This document shows, piece after piece, positions 1 to 7,383 of a stretch of DNA of 49,070 nt. The translations under genes were made by a program, and so were the position numbers. The stretch covers positions 1 to 49,070 of IMG/VR virus record IMGVR_UViG_3300031957_003819; one strand, 5' to 3'. The stretch is from a virus. The first letter of the stretch is position 1; the number at the start of each line of letters is the position of its first letter. The notes under the pieces are model-generated. The model was not told where the DNA came from. It searched no databases and worked only from the letters and a program-made list of their open reading frames with translations.

Positions 1-561
1 ATGCTCGCTGTCATGAATGATTTTGAAAAGAAGCTTAAAGGCATAAAATTCGATGTGACGCGCAATATTATGTATCATGGCGCGCGCGAAGGGTTTTATG
101 GCGGACTCCATAAGTCCGTCATGTTCCTCACGACATTTTTCGGCACAGGTGCAGCGATTGTGGTCTTAAAAGAGGGACCGGAGCTTTTAAGTGTCACGTT
201 AGGACTTCTTGTTGCAGTAGCCTCGACTTTGGATTTGGTAATTGACTTATCTGGCAGTGCGAGACTGCATAACGGTCTGCGGCAGCGATACTTTGCCTTA
301 ATGGGTGAATTGGAAGATTGCGTTGATGAAAGCGCTGACCTCAGCGCGATAAACAAACGAATTTATGCATTGTACGGAGAAGAGCCCCCGCAATTGCGCG
401 CATTAGATGCAATATGCTGGAATCAGACCCGGTTAGCTCTTTATCCAGAGGTGCAATTTGGAGATCTGATCCATATAAAATGGAATGAGTCATTCTTTAG
501 GCATGTATGGGCTTTTTCAGATTCCAAGTTTCAGTACAATTCAGAAATTCAAAAGGCTTGA
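1..561 (+). CDS. two-helix membrane protein, SLATT-like architecture
   Basis: The 186-residue product has two hydrophobic segments near residues 37-55 and 62-82, separated by a short turn. A charged, probably helical and cytoplasmic C-terminal part follows. This order (short amphipathic N-terminus, helical hairpin, long C-terminal helix) is that of SLATT-type two-TM proteins, some of which act as membrane effectors in nucleotide-signalled defence. The resemblance is architectural only. The frame is open from the first base of the window, so the gene could begin further left; a second ATG is at position 13. It lies outside the prophage, in DNA visibly poorer in GC, and converges with the next gene, the stops being 2 bp apart. 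Confidence 0.6.
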   Translation: MLAVMNDFEKKLKGIKFDVTRNIMYHGAREGFYGGLHKSVMFLTTFFGTGAAIVVLKEGPELLSVTLGLLVAVASTLDLVIDLSGSARLHNGLRQRYFALMGELEDCVDESADLSAINKRIYALYGEEPPQLRALDAICWNQTRLALYPEVQFGDLIHIKWNESFFRHVWAFSDSKFQYNSEIQKA

Positions 562-562
562 A

Positions 563-1051
563 TTACCGAGCCTTGGAAGCCCATTCATAAAAGGGCTCAA
601 TTTCCTCATAGGTTTTTGAAACTAATCGCCAATGCTCAAAGGTGAGGGCTTGAAGTAAGTTAATTGTTACCTGCTCTCCAGTTTCTAATCTAAAACACTC
701 ATAATGGCCTTCAAAACCTAACGCCTCAGGATAAGCGCCTACGATGACGAGCCCATGAGCCTCATGAAAAAATAATTGTCCGTGGACTGGGCGACGGTTA
801 TGAAACGCATGAGTATTCAAATCGGGACGTACCGTCGCAATTTCGGTAATATCCCAAAAAGTATCAGTCATCCCGACCGCAGCTAGCGATAGTATCCCGT
901 TAAGACTTTCGTGAGGCGAAAGCGAAAGCACGCTAGGATTCCCCGAAGCTGTTTTTATAGTCACGAACAAAAACTTGTGCGACTCAGTTGCTCTGAGGAG
1001 AATATGCCCGGGGTCGGCGTGTTCAAGTGTCACTGTTTTTCCATAGTCCAT
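563..1051 (-). CDS. hypothetical protein of the host flank
   Basis: This 162-residue protein has no family I recognise. It is a mixed alpha/beta soluble sequence without signal peptide or membrane helix. The frame is open to 1081, but the ATG at 1051 has a GAGAGG ribosome-binding site about 9 bases upstream and is the better start. It converges on the SLATT-like gene and shares its lower GC. It is host or other accessory DNA next to the tRNA integration site rather than part of the prophage. Confidence 0.55.
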   Translation of the reverse strand: MDYGKTVTLEHADPGHILLRATESHKFLFVTIKTASGNPSVLSLSPHESLNGILSLAAVGMTDTFWDITEIATVRPDLNTHAFHNRRPVHGQLFFHEAHGLVIVGAYPEALGFEGHYECFRLETGEQVTINLLQALTFEHWRLVSKTYEEIEPFYEWASKAR

Positions 1052-1105
1052 AATGAAAGCCTCTCTGACTTCAGCTATCAAGTATTACTCAAGGAATGGG
1101 GAAAG

Positions 1106-1131
1106 CAACTTTAGCCAACTGTTCAAAGTTG
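1106..1131 (-). terminator. possible terminator of the tRNA-Lys transcript
   Basis: A 7-bp inverted repeat (CAACTTT / AAAGTTG) encloses a 12-base loop. It lies about 100 bp beyond the CCA end of the tRNA-Lys fragment in the direction of tRNA transcription, and a short pyrimidine run follows the stem on the minus strand. It may have terminated the original tRNA transcript. The U-tract is poor. Confidence 0.3.
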
Positions 1132-1230
1132 GAGTCTAGCGCGGAGACTCTTAAGTTCCTTACATCACAATACCGATTTTCGCGCGCTCATTGCTGAGCG
1201 CTGAAAACCGGAATTGTCATGAAAGATAAG

Positions 1231-1275
1231 TGGTGAGCCCAGATGGATTCGAACCATCGACCTACTGATTAAAAG
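1231..1275 (-). other. prophage attachment site: 3' half of tRNA-Lys(TTT)
   Basis: Read on the minus strand this is the 3' part of a tRNA: anticodon loop CTTTTAA, the 3' anticodon strand, variable loop, T-arm with GTTCGAATC, acceptor strand and encoded CCA. The match to a tRNA ends exactly at the 5' edge of the anticodon loop (1275); the next bases do not pair with the anticodon stem. That is what a tyrosine-integrase crossover in an anticodon loop leaves behind. The partial copy is on the host side and the prophage starts at 1276, so the intact tRNA-Lys should lie just right of 49070 on the minus strand, next to the integrase. Confidence 0.85.
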
Positions 1276-1485
1276 ATATGCTTTTCGGCGGGTAAGCACA
1301 TGAAATCATTGGATAGCGTGGAAATTCCACCACAAAAACGGCCCAAACAATATCAAGAGCTTACGGCGGGAGTCGCACACTATGCCGCGCCGCCCCGGGC
1401 AATATTAACCATCAATTCGACTTTCATCCACGGGGAGGCCGCCCCTATAGTCGGCGTCTCCATTTAAACAGGGCGGGCGGGCGTA
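1276..1485. other. prophage left end, no gene seen
   Basis: Together with the att site and the host bases before it, this makes about 430 bp without a gene. It contains AGTCGCACA at 1371-1379, a sequence also found beside the integrase end (see findings), and GC-rich direct and inverted repeats just before the acyltransferase start. I see no convincing promoter or ribosome-binding site here. Confidence 0.4.
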
Positions 1486-2499
1486 ATGTCATATCGGTAT
1501 TTTGACTGGCTGAGGTTTATTCTGGCGATGACCGTCGCGCTGAAGCACGACGACGTGTCGTTCTGGGGCTTCGGCGATGCGGGGAACTTCGCGGTTCAGG
1601 TGTTCTTCGCCCTGAGCGGGTGGCTCATCGGGGGCATCCTGTTGCGGACGGCGGCCGGCGACCTGCCCCGGTTCTACTTCAACCGGGTGGCGCGGATATG
1701 GCTGCCCTATTTCGTGTCGATCGCCATGCTGTTCGGGGTCAGCCTCCTGAAGGATGCGCCGGACGCCGAATGGCGCGAGGTCCTGTTCTACGACCTGACC
1801 TTCACCCACAACCTCTTCATCACGCCGCGGCTCGGGGAGATCGAACTGCCCCTTGGCGGGTCCAATAACCATTACTGGTCAATCGGCGTCGAGGAGCAGT
1901 TCTATCTCTTCGCCCCGTTCGCCTTGGTGTTCCTGAAAAAATACCGGGCGCTGGCCGTGGCCGCCCTGACGGTGGCCTCGTTCATATGGGCGCCGCTGTT
2001 CTCCGCGATCTGCCTCGGGGTCTTGGCCGCCATTGGTCACAACGCCATGCCGGACTGGCGCCGGGAGGACGTGTTCAAGGTGCTGGCCTATTCCGGGGCG
2101 TTCGTCTTCACGATCACGGCCATCGGGGAGCAGGACTTCTACCGGTTCTCGGCGCCCTTTGCAGCGGTGTTCATCGTCGCCGCGCTGTCGAAAGAGGGGC
2201 CGCGCGACAAGGTGGGCCGGTTCCTCGGCGGCGCGTCCTATCAGCTTTACCTCAACCACTGGCTGGCGATCTTCATCTCGCATGAGATCCAGCAGATGTT
2301 CGGGGTCGCTGAATGGCTTTCCATCGTGAACACGGCCATCCTGTCGGTCATCATCGCGGGCGTCGGCTATGCGGTTATCGAGCGCCCCATCCGCATCCGC
2401 CGGAAAGCGCTTTACACCACAGGCCGGGGGATGGCGGCGACGATTGCGGCTTACGTCACGCTGGCGATAGGCCTCATAGGCGGGCTGCTGGTTTACTGA
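1486..2499 (+). CDS. membrane acyltransferase, acyltransferase-3 (OafA/NodX) family
   Basis: The 337-residue polytopic inner-membrane protein has about ten hydrophobic segments. It starts with the family signature F-D-W-L-R-F at residues 5-10, has K20-H21 where the catalytic His region of the family lies, the F-x-x-S-G-W/F motif at residues 42-46, R-x-x-R-I-W-x-P-Y near 67-75, and W-S-I-G-V-E-E-Q-F-Y near 130-140. Family members move an acetyl or other acyl group onto extracytoplasmic sugars. At a prophage end such a gene usually changes the host O-antigen or another surface glycan, giving seroconversion and superinfection exclusion. It is transcribed toward the late operon and is separate from it, as lysogenically expressed morons are. 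Confidence 0.85.
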   Translation: MSYRYFDWLRFILAMTVALKHDDVSFWGFGDAGNFAVQVFFALSGWLIGGILLRTAAGDLPRFYFNRVARIWLPYFVSIAMLFGVSLLKDAPDAEWREVLFYDLTFTHNLFITPRLGEIELPLGGSNNHYWSIGVEEQFYLFAPFALVFLKKYRALAVAALTVASFIWAPLFSAICLGVLAAIGHNAMPDWRREDVFKVLAYSGAFVFTITAIGEQDFYRFSAPFAAVFIVAALSKEGPRDKVGRFLGGASYQLYLNHWLAIFISHEIQQMFGVAEWLSIVNTAILSVIIAGVGYAVIERPIRIRRKALYTTGRGMAATIAAYVTLAIGLIGGLLVY

Positions 2500-2509
2500 G
2501 GAGAGCGAG

Positions 2510-2818
2510 ATGGGCGAGGCATCGGACTTCGAGAGCGGCGAGATATTCCGCCTTTCTGCCGAGAACTGGATGGACCTGCCCGGCGGCGCGGTCAGCGTGA
2601 ACCCGCATAAGTTCGGCGTCGGGGACTCGATCAACGGCGATAGCGTCATCACACTGCCGCCGCTCGACTGCTTCATGGAGATCGCGACCGAATGGGGCTT
2701 TCTGCGGATCGCTCAACGGCGGCTGCAAAACGGTTGGTTCATGTTTTATTTCCAGCAGGACAGCGAGACCGCGCCCCGCCCCATGATCGCCGCAGACATA
2801 GGACTGGAAAGCGAATGA
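2510..2818 (+). CDS. hypothetical protein
   Basis: This soluble 102-residue protein begins 10 bp after the acyltransferase with a GGAG site before ATG. No family is recognised. It is acidic, with aromatic residues in the C-terminal half. Its TGA overlaps the ATG of the next gene (ATGA), so the acyltransferase and the two genes after it probably form one lysogenically expressed transcript. Confidence 0.6.
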   Translation: MGEASDFESGEIFRLSAENWMDLPGGAVSVNPHKFGVGDSINGDSVITLPPLDCFMEIATEWGFLRIAQRRLQNGWFMFYFQQDSETAPRPMIAADIGLESE

Positions 2819-3099
2819 GCGATAAACCGGAATGGAAGGCTGTCGGCCAGATAGACGATTTCCTGCAAAAACCCGAATCCGAAACCCCTGTGGAGCGCGC
2901 AATACAGATTTTGAAAGAGGTCGGCATAGAAGTCGCGCGTGCTGACGACTTTCCAGAGCCTCTCCCGCATCTCTACAGGATCAATGGCGGACCAGAATTA
3001 ACCGAAAAGCAGTTGGTTTATGTAGTCTTGGAGAGCGCTCTAAGCGCGGTGACTCGTGATGCTCACTGTCGTCGTCAGTTCGAGAGCATTCTTCGGTAA
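2815..3099 (+). CDS. hypothetical protein
   Basis: This 94-residue acidic protein is not recognised. The frame is open upstream from 2692, but the ATG at 2815 overlaps the preceding stop as ATGA and is the natural coupled start. No membrane segment or known motif is visible. It is the third gene of the small conversion operon. Confidence 0.55.
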   Translation: MSDKPEWKAVGQIDDFLQKPESETPVERAIQILKEVGIEVARADDFPEPLPHLYRINGGPELTEKQLVYVVLESALSAVTRDAHCRRQFESILR

Positions 3100-3160
3100 A
3101 CCCTGCCGGCTCGCCTAACCCTCAGCCGTCACCCTCGCCCGATAATCGAAAGGAAATGAC

Positions 3161-3391
3161 ATGCAAATCTGGCACAAACTGACTGATAAGACCCCGGAGG
3201 ACGGCGCGAAGATCGTAGCCATCGCATCAATCCCGAGCGGCGCCCTCACCATGCAATACGGTGAGAAAGAAGGCGACTGGTTCACGAGTCCGATGGGCTC
3301 TATGGCGTCGCTTTCAACGATTGCCGTGTGGCGCGTCGCTCTGGACGCAGAAATCGCGCAGTTTGAGGATAGAACGGGCTGGCGCGGTTAA
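3161..3391 (+). CDS. small hypothetical protein
   Basis: The 76-residue product resembles the short phage proteins that start M-x-x-W-H-x-L-T-D-K-x-P-E-D-G, in which a W-H-x-L-x-x-x-P-x-D-G-x-x-V/I opening precedes a small beta-rich domain (DUF551-like). That likeness is by pattern only. A GAAAGG ribosome-binding site lies just before ATG. It converges with the o-spanin gene, their 3' ends overlapping by 4 bp, and closes the left plus-strand unit. Confidence 0.6.
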   Translation: MQIWHKLTDKTPEDGAKIVAIASIPSGALTMQYGEKEGDWFTSPMGSMASLSTIAVWRVALDAEIAQFEDRTGWRG

Positions 3392-3630
3392 TCGTCAGAA
3401 AGAACCCTCGCCCGATACTCCCGCTGCGCCGCGTTGTTCGCCCGCTCGCACCTGATGACGGTGCGCATTCCCTCAAGCTGATCCTCGATGCGGGTGGAGA
3501 CCAGATAGCCCTCGCAGTCCTGTTCGTACTGGATCGGCGGCAGGAGATATTCAGTCCGGGTCAGGACCGAGCAGCCCGCCAGTGAGGTCGATACCAGGAT
3601 CATAGCTGAGGCAAGCATCAAGGGTCGCAT
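3388..3630 (-). CDS. outer-membrane spanin subunit (Rz1-like lipoprotein)
   Basis: This 80-residue protein has a signal peptide ending in the lipobox L-A-G-C, so it should be lipidated and sorted to the outer membrane. The frame is open to 3651, but the ATG at 3630 follows an AGGAAG site. The 5' part overlaps the 3' end of the i-spanin gene by 80 bp in another frame, the classic embedded arrangement of Rz/Rz1. With its inner-membrane partner it would fuse the two membranes at the last step of lysis. The mature part contains two further cysteines that could form interchain disulfides. Confidence 0.75.
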   Translation of the reverse strand: MRPLMLASAMILVSTSLAGCSVLTRTEYLLPPIQYEQDCEGYLVSTRIEDQLEGMRTVIRCERANNAAQREYRARVLSDD

Positions 3631-3877
3631 CGTTCTTCCTCGCGGCTTCAAGCGCTCTGGCGGATGCTCTGGCCGCGCTCGACAGGTTGTTCAGGGTCAG
3701 GGAGTAGGCTTCAGACGCGGCGCTGTAGGCCGCCAGATCGGTCCTGAGAGCGTCGTTTGACTCCTTCAGGATTTCGGCCCGCTCCCGCTGCAACTTCGCA
3801 TCAGCGCGATAGGCAAAGGCCGTAGCGGTGGAGATAGCCGCGAGGACCGAGACGCCGATGAGGGCCTTAACGATCAC
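3551..3877 (-). CDS. inner-membrane spanin subunit (Rz-like)
   Basis: The 108-residue product has one N-terminal transmembrane helix and a periplasmic helical, coiled-coil-like region rich in Ala, Glu, Arg and Ser, the form of an i-spanin. The start is a GTG at 3877 overlapping the holin stop as GTGA; the open frame further upstream lies inside the holin gene and is not needed. It precedes and overlaps the Rz1-like lipoprotein. The assignment is from topology and position, as spanins are poorly conserved in sequence. Confidence 0.7.
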   Translation of the reverse strand: MIVKALIGVSVLAAISTATAFAYRADAKLQRERAEILKESNDALRTDLAAYSAASEAYSLTLNNLSSAARASARALEAARKNDATLDACLSYDPGIDLTGGLLGPDPD

Positions 3878-4260
3878 TTCCGGAACACCGATGCGATGCC
3901 GTCGATCACCGTCAGCATCCACGTCCCGAAGTCCCATTTCGCGTCATGCAGGCTTTCCAGCGCGGACGTCGCGATCATCGACATGAAGAAGCAGAACACC
4001 GCGATGGCGTCCTCCTTGCCCGGCATCAGGCCCCCGAGCCAGCGGCCAAGCAGAATGCCGAACACCAGCGCGGAGATGATGGCGAAAGCAATGTCCTTGC
4101 GGTTCAGCTTGCCGGAGTGGAAGCGCATCCGCGCTGAGAACAGCGAGCCGCAAGCCGAGGGCAGGAAACTGTATAGGAAGAAGTTCCCCGTCATCGCTCC
4201 GGCGATGCCCGAGACCATCGCCCCAAGCGCTGAAAGGATTCCCTCGGGTTTGACGTTCAT
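3874..4260 (-). CDS. putative holin
   Basis: This 128-residue protein has about three hydrophobic stretches: residues 8-38, 57-78 (after a short basic segment) and 83-100. Its place between lysozyme and spanins fits a holin that opens the inner membrane at the timed end of infection. It starts with an ATGA overlap on the lysozyme stop. I do not recognise the exact holin family. Confidence 0.65.
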   Translation of the reverse strand: MNVKPEGILSALGAMVSGIAGAMTGNFFLYSFLPSACGSLFSARMRFHSGKLNRKDIAFAIISALVFGILLGRWLGGLMPGKEDAIAVFCFFMSMIATSALESLHDAKWDFGTWMLTVIDGIASVFRK

Positions 4261-4733
4261 CTTACGCTCCTCACTGGCTCCAGAAACAGGGCCGCTTCGA
4301 TCTCGCGACGATTGGCGAGTCCGGGCGACACTTCGTCTTTCGTGGTCACGCCGTCGCCGTTGAGGTCAGCCTTATCCCACCACTTCATGGCGTCAGCGCA
4401 CCCGGCGCGGTCCCCGGCGTTGAGACGCTTCAGGGCGGTCGATTCGGCGAAGGCGGCGCGGCCGATGTTGTAGACGAACATCACCAGCGCATCGAATTCG
4501 TTCTGGTTGAGCGCGACCGTCACCAGTTCGCTGACCGCCTTTTCGCGGGGGATAAGGTCCGCATTCAGAAGCTGCTCTGCTTCCTTGTCGGTGATCGTCA
4601 TGCCCGGTTTCACGTCCGGGCCGGTGTGGCCATAGCCGATGGTCCAGATGCCAGCGATGTCCTTGTAGGCCGTCAGCACCTTGCCTTCGAGCGCTCGCAG
4701 AATGTTCATGCCGTCTTTAGAGGTCTGCATCAT
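4257..4733 (-). CDS. endolysin, lysozyme of glycoside hydrolase family 24
   Basis: The 158-residue enzyme cuts the beta-1,4 bond of peptidoglycan. The catalytic triad of T4-type lysozymes is visible as E16 (L-E-G-K), D25 and T31 in A-Y-K-D-I-A-G-I-W-T-I-G-Y-G-H. There is no signal or SAR anchor at the N-terminus, so export should depend on the holin. An unusual feature is D-L-N-G-D-G-V-T-T-K-D-E at residues 123-134, a textbook 12-residue EF-hand or dockerin-type calcium loop in the C-terminal lobe, just after the W-W-D-K segment. The ATG follows directly on the spike gene (TGATGATG). Confidence 0.9.
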   Translation of the reverse strand: MMQTSKDGMNILRALEGKVLTAYKDIAGIWTIGYGHTGPDVKPGMTITDKEAEQLLNADLIPREKAVSELVTVALNQNEFDALVMFVYNIGRAAFAESTALKRLNAGDRAGCADAMKWWDKADLNGDGVTTKDEVSPGLANRREIEAALFLEPVRSVR

Positions 4734-7378
4734 CAGAACGCTCCGTTTTGGAACGCGGTGCGCGCCGCGGCGACCGCATCGGTGTAACTGGCCGAGCCGT
4801 GGTGAGTGATCGTCTTCTTCGCCCCGGTGGTGTGGGTCCAGACCGCGGCGAGGTTCGCCGGCGGGATGCGGATCGGCAGCGGATAGAGGACCGTCAGTTC
4901 CTGGTTCGGCGGCAGGTCGTTGGTGATCGCGAGTTCGTAGAGCGAGAAATAGGGCGGGCTCGCGCCGGGGTCGCTGTTCGTCCAGTAGCCGTATTGCGAG
5001 ACCGCGCCGCCCATGCGCGTCCCCGGAACCGGGAGGCCGCCGGACTCATCCGATGGCGTCGGGAACGGGTAGATCGTGTCGCCGAACGGAGTCCGCGCCG
5101 TGCCGACATAGCGCACCTGGTTGCCCGGTCCCGCGTTGGGCGCTTCCTGCACCTCGGTGATGTCGCAGCCGAAGGGACCGTCGTAGTTCCCGCTGAGCGA
5201 GATCACGCGGTTGTCCGCGCCTTCCGTCGGCACGTTGATGAATTCCGTGCCCGCGTTGAGGAAGGCGAAGTCGATGAACCAGTTCTGCGTCTCCGCAGGG
5301 GTGAGCGCGACCGGCGGGAAGCCCGGCTTCTGGCGCTGGTCGTAGACGCCGCGCACCGGGTTCGCGATGAAGAAGTCCACCGAGCGGAAGCCGTAGGTCG
5401 AGGACAGCAGCGTGAGCGCGGCATATCCGGCGAAGGGATTGTGATCCGGCGGGCACAGGATGATGTGCTTTTCGAGATCGTAATTGCCGGTGTACTCGAA
5501 CAGTTCCGCGATGCCGCCGTCATCCACGGAGACGTGGAACTTGATGTGGGTCCGCCAGCCATGGTGCTGCTGCGGGCGGTTCTTCGAGATGACCGAGCCG
5601 CCGCCGTTGCCCTGCGAATACTCACCCTCCGCCCGGAAGCGGGGCCGGTCGTCGTCGTCGAGGCTGTTGCCGCGCTGGCTGTACTGGATCATCGCCGGGG
5701 AGTCCGGCATCTTGCGGACGTCCCAATCGGTCACCTGCTCGGTTGAACGAGAGAGCACGATGTAGCAGTGGCTCTTGTTGCCGAGGTAAAGGTTCCGGTT
5801 GTTGAAGCCGTTGCGCGAATAGGATTCACCGCCAGCCCCAGCCCGGCCGCTGTCGGCGGTGTTGTAGTGGGTGCCCTCCTTGAACAGCGGCGGCGTGCCC
5901 AGCGGGTACATGCTCCACGTCGAGGAAAAGACGTTGTGACGGCGCACATAGAGGTCATGCGAGGATCCGACCCAGTGACCGGCGCCGATCTGGTTGTCGC
6001 AGATGTTGCCCTCGACATAGGCGCCGCTGTGATACTGCGCGATGGCGCAGGAGCGGGAGCCCTCGCCGATGGTTCCGTTCTGATAGGCCGTGCCCGGATC
6101 GCCGCCGTCCCATGACGTGTTCAGAACAACACGGGCGCAGTTCTTGCCTTCCAGCAGGTCATGCCATTGCGGATAGCCCGCATCGTAAAGCTGCATGGAG
6201 TGGCGGTGGCGAAGGTTCGTCGTCGCGGTGTGAGTCACCGAACCCGGGATTGACGTAAGTTGCGTCATCTCGGTGCGGCCGAAGCGGCGGCGTTCGGTCT
6301 GCTCGATCCGGGCGCGCGCCGAAGAAACCATGATCATGGGGCGGCGATGCGTCGGGACCGCCGTATCAATATCGATTTCCTCGAAGACACCCGGGGAGGT
6401 CTGCGTGGCCATCAACCATTGCACGTTGCTGTTCGGGTTCAGGACCCAGCACGCGCCAATCCAGGAGTGGGAGCCGAACGTCGGAGAGCCAGGCGGCGGG
6501 CCGAAGGCGCGGGCGATGGCGAGGGCTTCGGCGTTCCAGTGCTCCGTCTTGGTCAGGATCGGCGGAGCCGCAAGCGTGAGGATGGACCCCTGCGTGTCCT
6601 TCGTGCTGAAGGCCGTCGAGTTCTCGTTCAGCGTGAACGAAGCGCCCTGCACGATTTCCGACTTCAGCGGCTGCGTGTTCGAGCTCGGACGGGTGAGGCC
6701 CGGCAGGATGTATTTCTCGGTGCCGAGCCAATCGAGGGTGTGCCGGCTGTAGTTCAGCGGGTTGTTCGGATCGCCGCCGGAGCCGAGGTTGCCGAGGAAC
6801 GGTGTCCGGCTCAGCGTCAGGCTTACGGTTCCCCCGGGGCCGCCGGTGATCGTGTGGTTGATCGGGAGGACTCGCTGCCGGGGCTTGCCGAGGATCAGCG
6901 TTTCGCCGAGCGAGATGAAGGACCGGGACAGGAGGTGCGGGTCGTCTTCGACGTCGATGTCGTCATCGACAACGATGAGGAATTTGACGCGGTTCCCGTT
7001 CGTCATGTCGATGACGATCTTGCCGCCCGGATCATCAACCCACTGGTTGACGATGACGCGAGTCCAGTTCGGGGCGGTTGCGCCCTGGACGGTCACGGTG
7101 CCCCGGTTCTGAACGCGATAAGCGACGAAATCCGTGCCCGCCGGAACGGTGAGATCGGAACCCGGATTGATGACGACTCGCGTCGAGAAGTCCGGAAGCG
7201 ATCCACCGAACAAGGCCGCATTGTTCGTCGCGCCGTCGCCAGCCACGATCACCGGTGAATGCTCCGGCGTGATCAGAGTCCGCGTCTGATCGTAAATCTC
7301 GCGGCTGAAGTGATACGGCGTCACGGGGAGCGACGAGAAGTATCCCCCGGTCGTGACGATGCGGTCGTTGAACAACAT
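4733..7378 (-). CDS. large tail-associated protein, candidate tailspike with beta-helix-like centre
   Basis: This 881-residue protein is rich in Gly, Asn, Thr and Ser, with repeated short beta-strand-like stretches such as V-I-V-A-G-D-G, T-V-T-V-Q-G and G-N-I-C-D-N-Q. These suggest a parallel beta-helix or other elongated beta structure. It is the last of three consecutive large receptor-side genes and immediately precedes the lysis cassette, the usual site of a spike or depolymerase gene. No catalytic motif can be assigned. It follows the LamG-like fibre by 5 bp and shares a stop/start overlap with the lysozyme. Confidence 0.6.
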   Translation of the reverse strand: MLFNDRIVTTGGYFSSLPVTPYHFSREIYDQTRTLITPEHSPVIVAGDGATNNAALFGGSLPDFSTRVVINPGSDLTVPAGTDFVAYRVQNRGTVTVQGATAPNWTRVIVNQWVDDPGGKIVIDMTNGNRVKFLIVVDDDIDVEDDPHLLSRSFISLGETLILGKPRQRVLPINHTITGGPGGTVSLTLSRTPFLGNLGSGGDPNNPLNYSRHTLDWLGTEKYILPGLTRPSSNTQPLKSEIVQGASFTLNENSTAFSTKDTQGSILTLAAPPILTKTEHWNAEALAIARAFGPPPGSPTFGSHSWIGACWVLNPNSNVQWLMATQTSPGVFEEIDIDTAVPTHRRPMIMVSSARARIEQTERRRFGRTEMTQLTSIPGSVTHTATTNLRHRHSMQLYDAGYPQWHDLLEGKNCARVVLNTSWDGGDPGTAYQNGTIGEGSRSCAIAQYHSGAYVEGNICDNQIGAGHWVGSSHDLYVRRHNVFSSTWSMYPLGTPPLFKEGTHYNTADSGRAGAGGESYSRNGFNNRNLYLGNKSHCYIVLSRSTEQVTDWDVRKMPDSPAMIQYSQRGNSLDDDDRPRFRAEGEYSQGNGGGSVISKNRPQQHHGWRTHIKFHVSVDDGGIAELFEYTGNYDLEKHIILCPPDHNPFAGYAALTLLSSTYGFRSVDFFIANPVRGVYDQRQKPGFPPVALTPAETQNWFIDFAFLNAGTEFINVPTEGADNRVISLSGNYDGPFGCDITEVQEAPNAGPGNQVRYVGTARTPFGDTIYPFPTPSDESGGLPVPGTRMGGAVSQYGYWTNSDPGASPPYFSLYELAITNDLPPNQELTVLYPLPIRIPPANLAAVWTHTTGAKKTITHHGSASYTDAVAAARTAFQNGAF

Positions 7379-7383
7379 CCCCG

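Noticed and set aside
4748-5746. Long plus-strand open frame of 332 codons opposite the spike gene
   Set aside because: Arg-, Val- and Glu-rich shadow of a GC-rich gene; the minus-strand frame is 881 codons and fits the operon.
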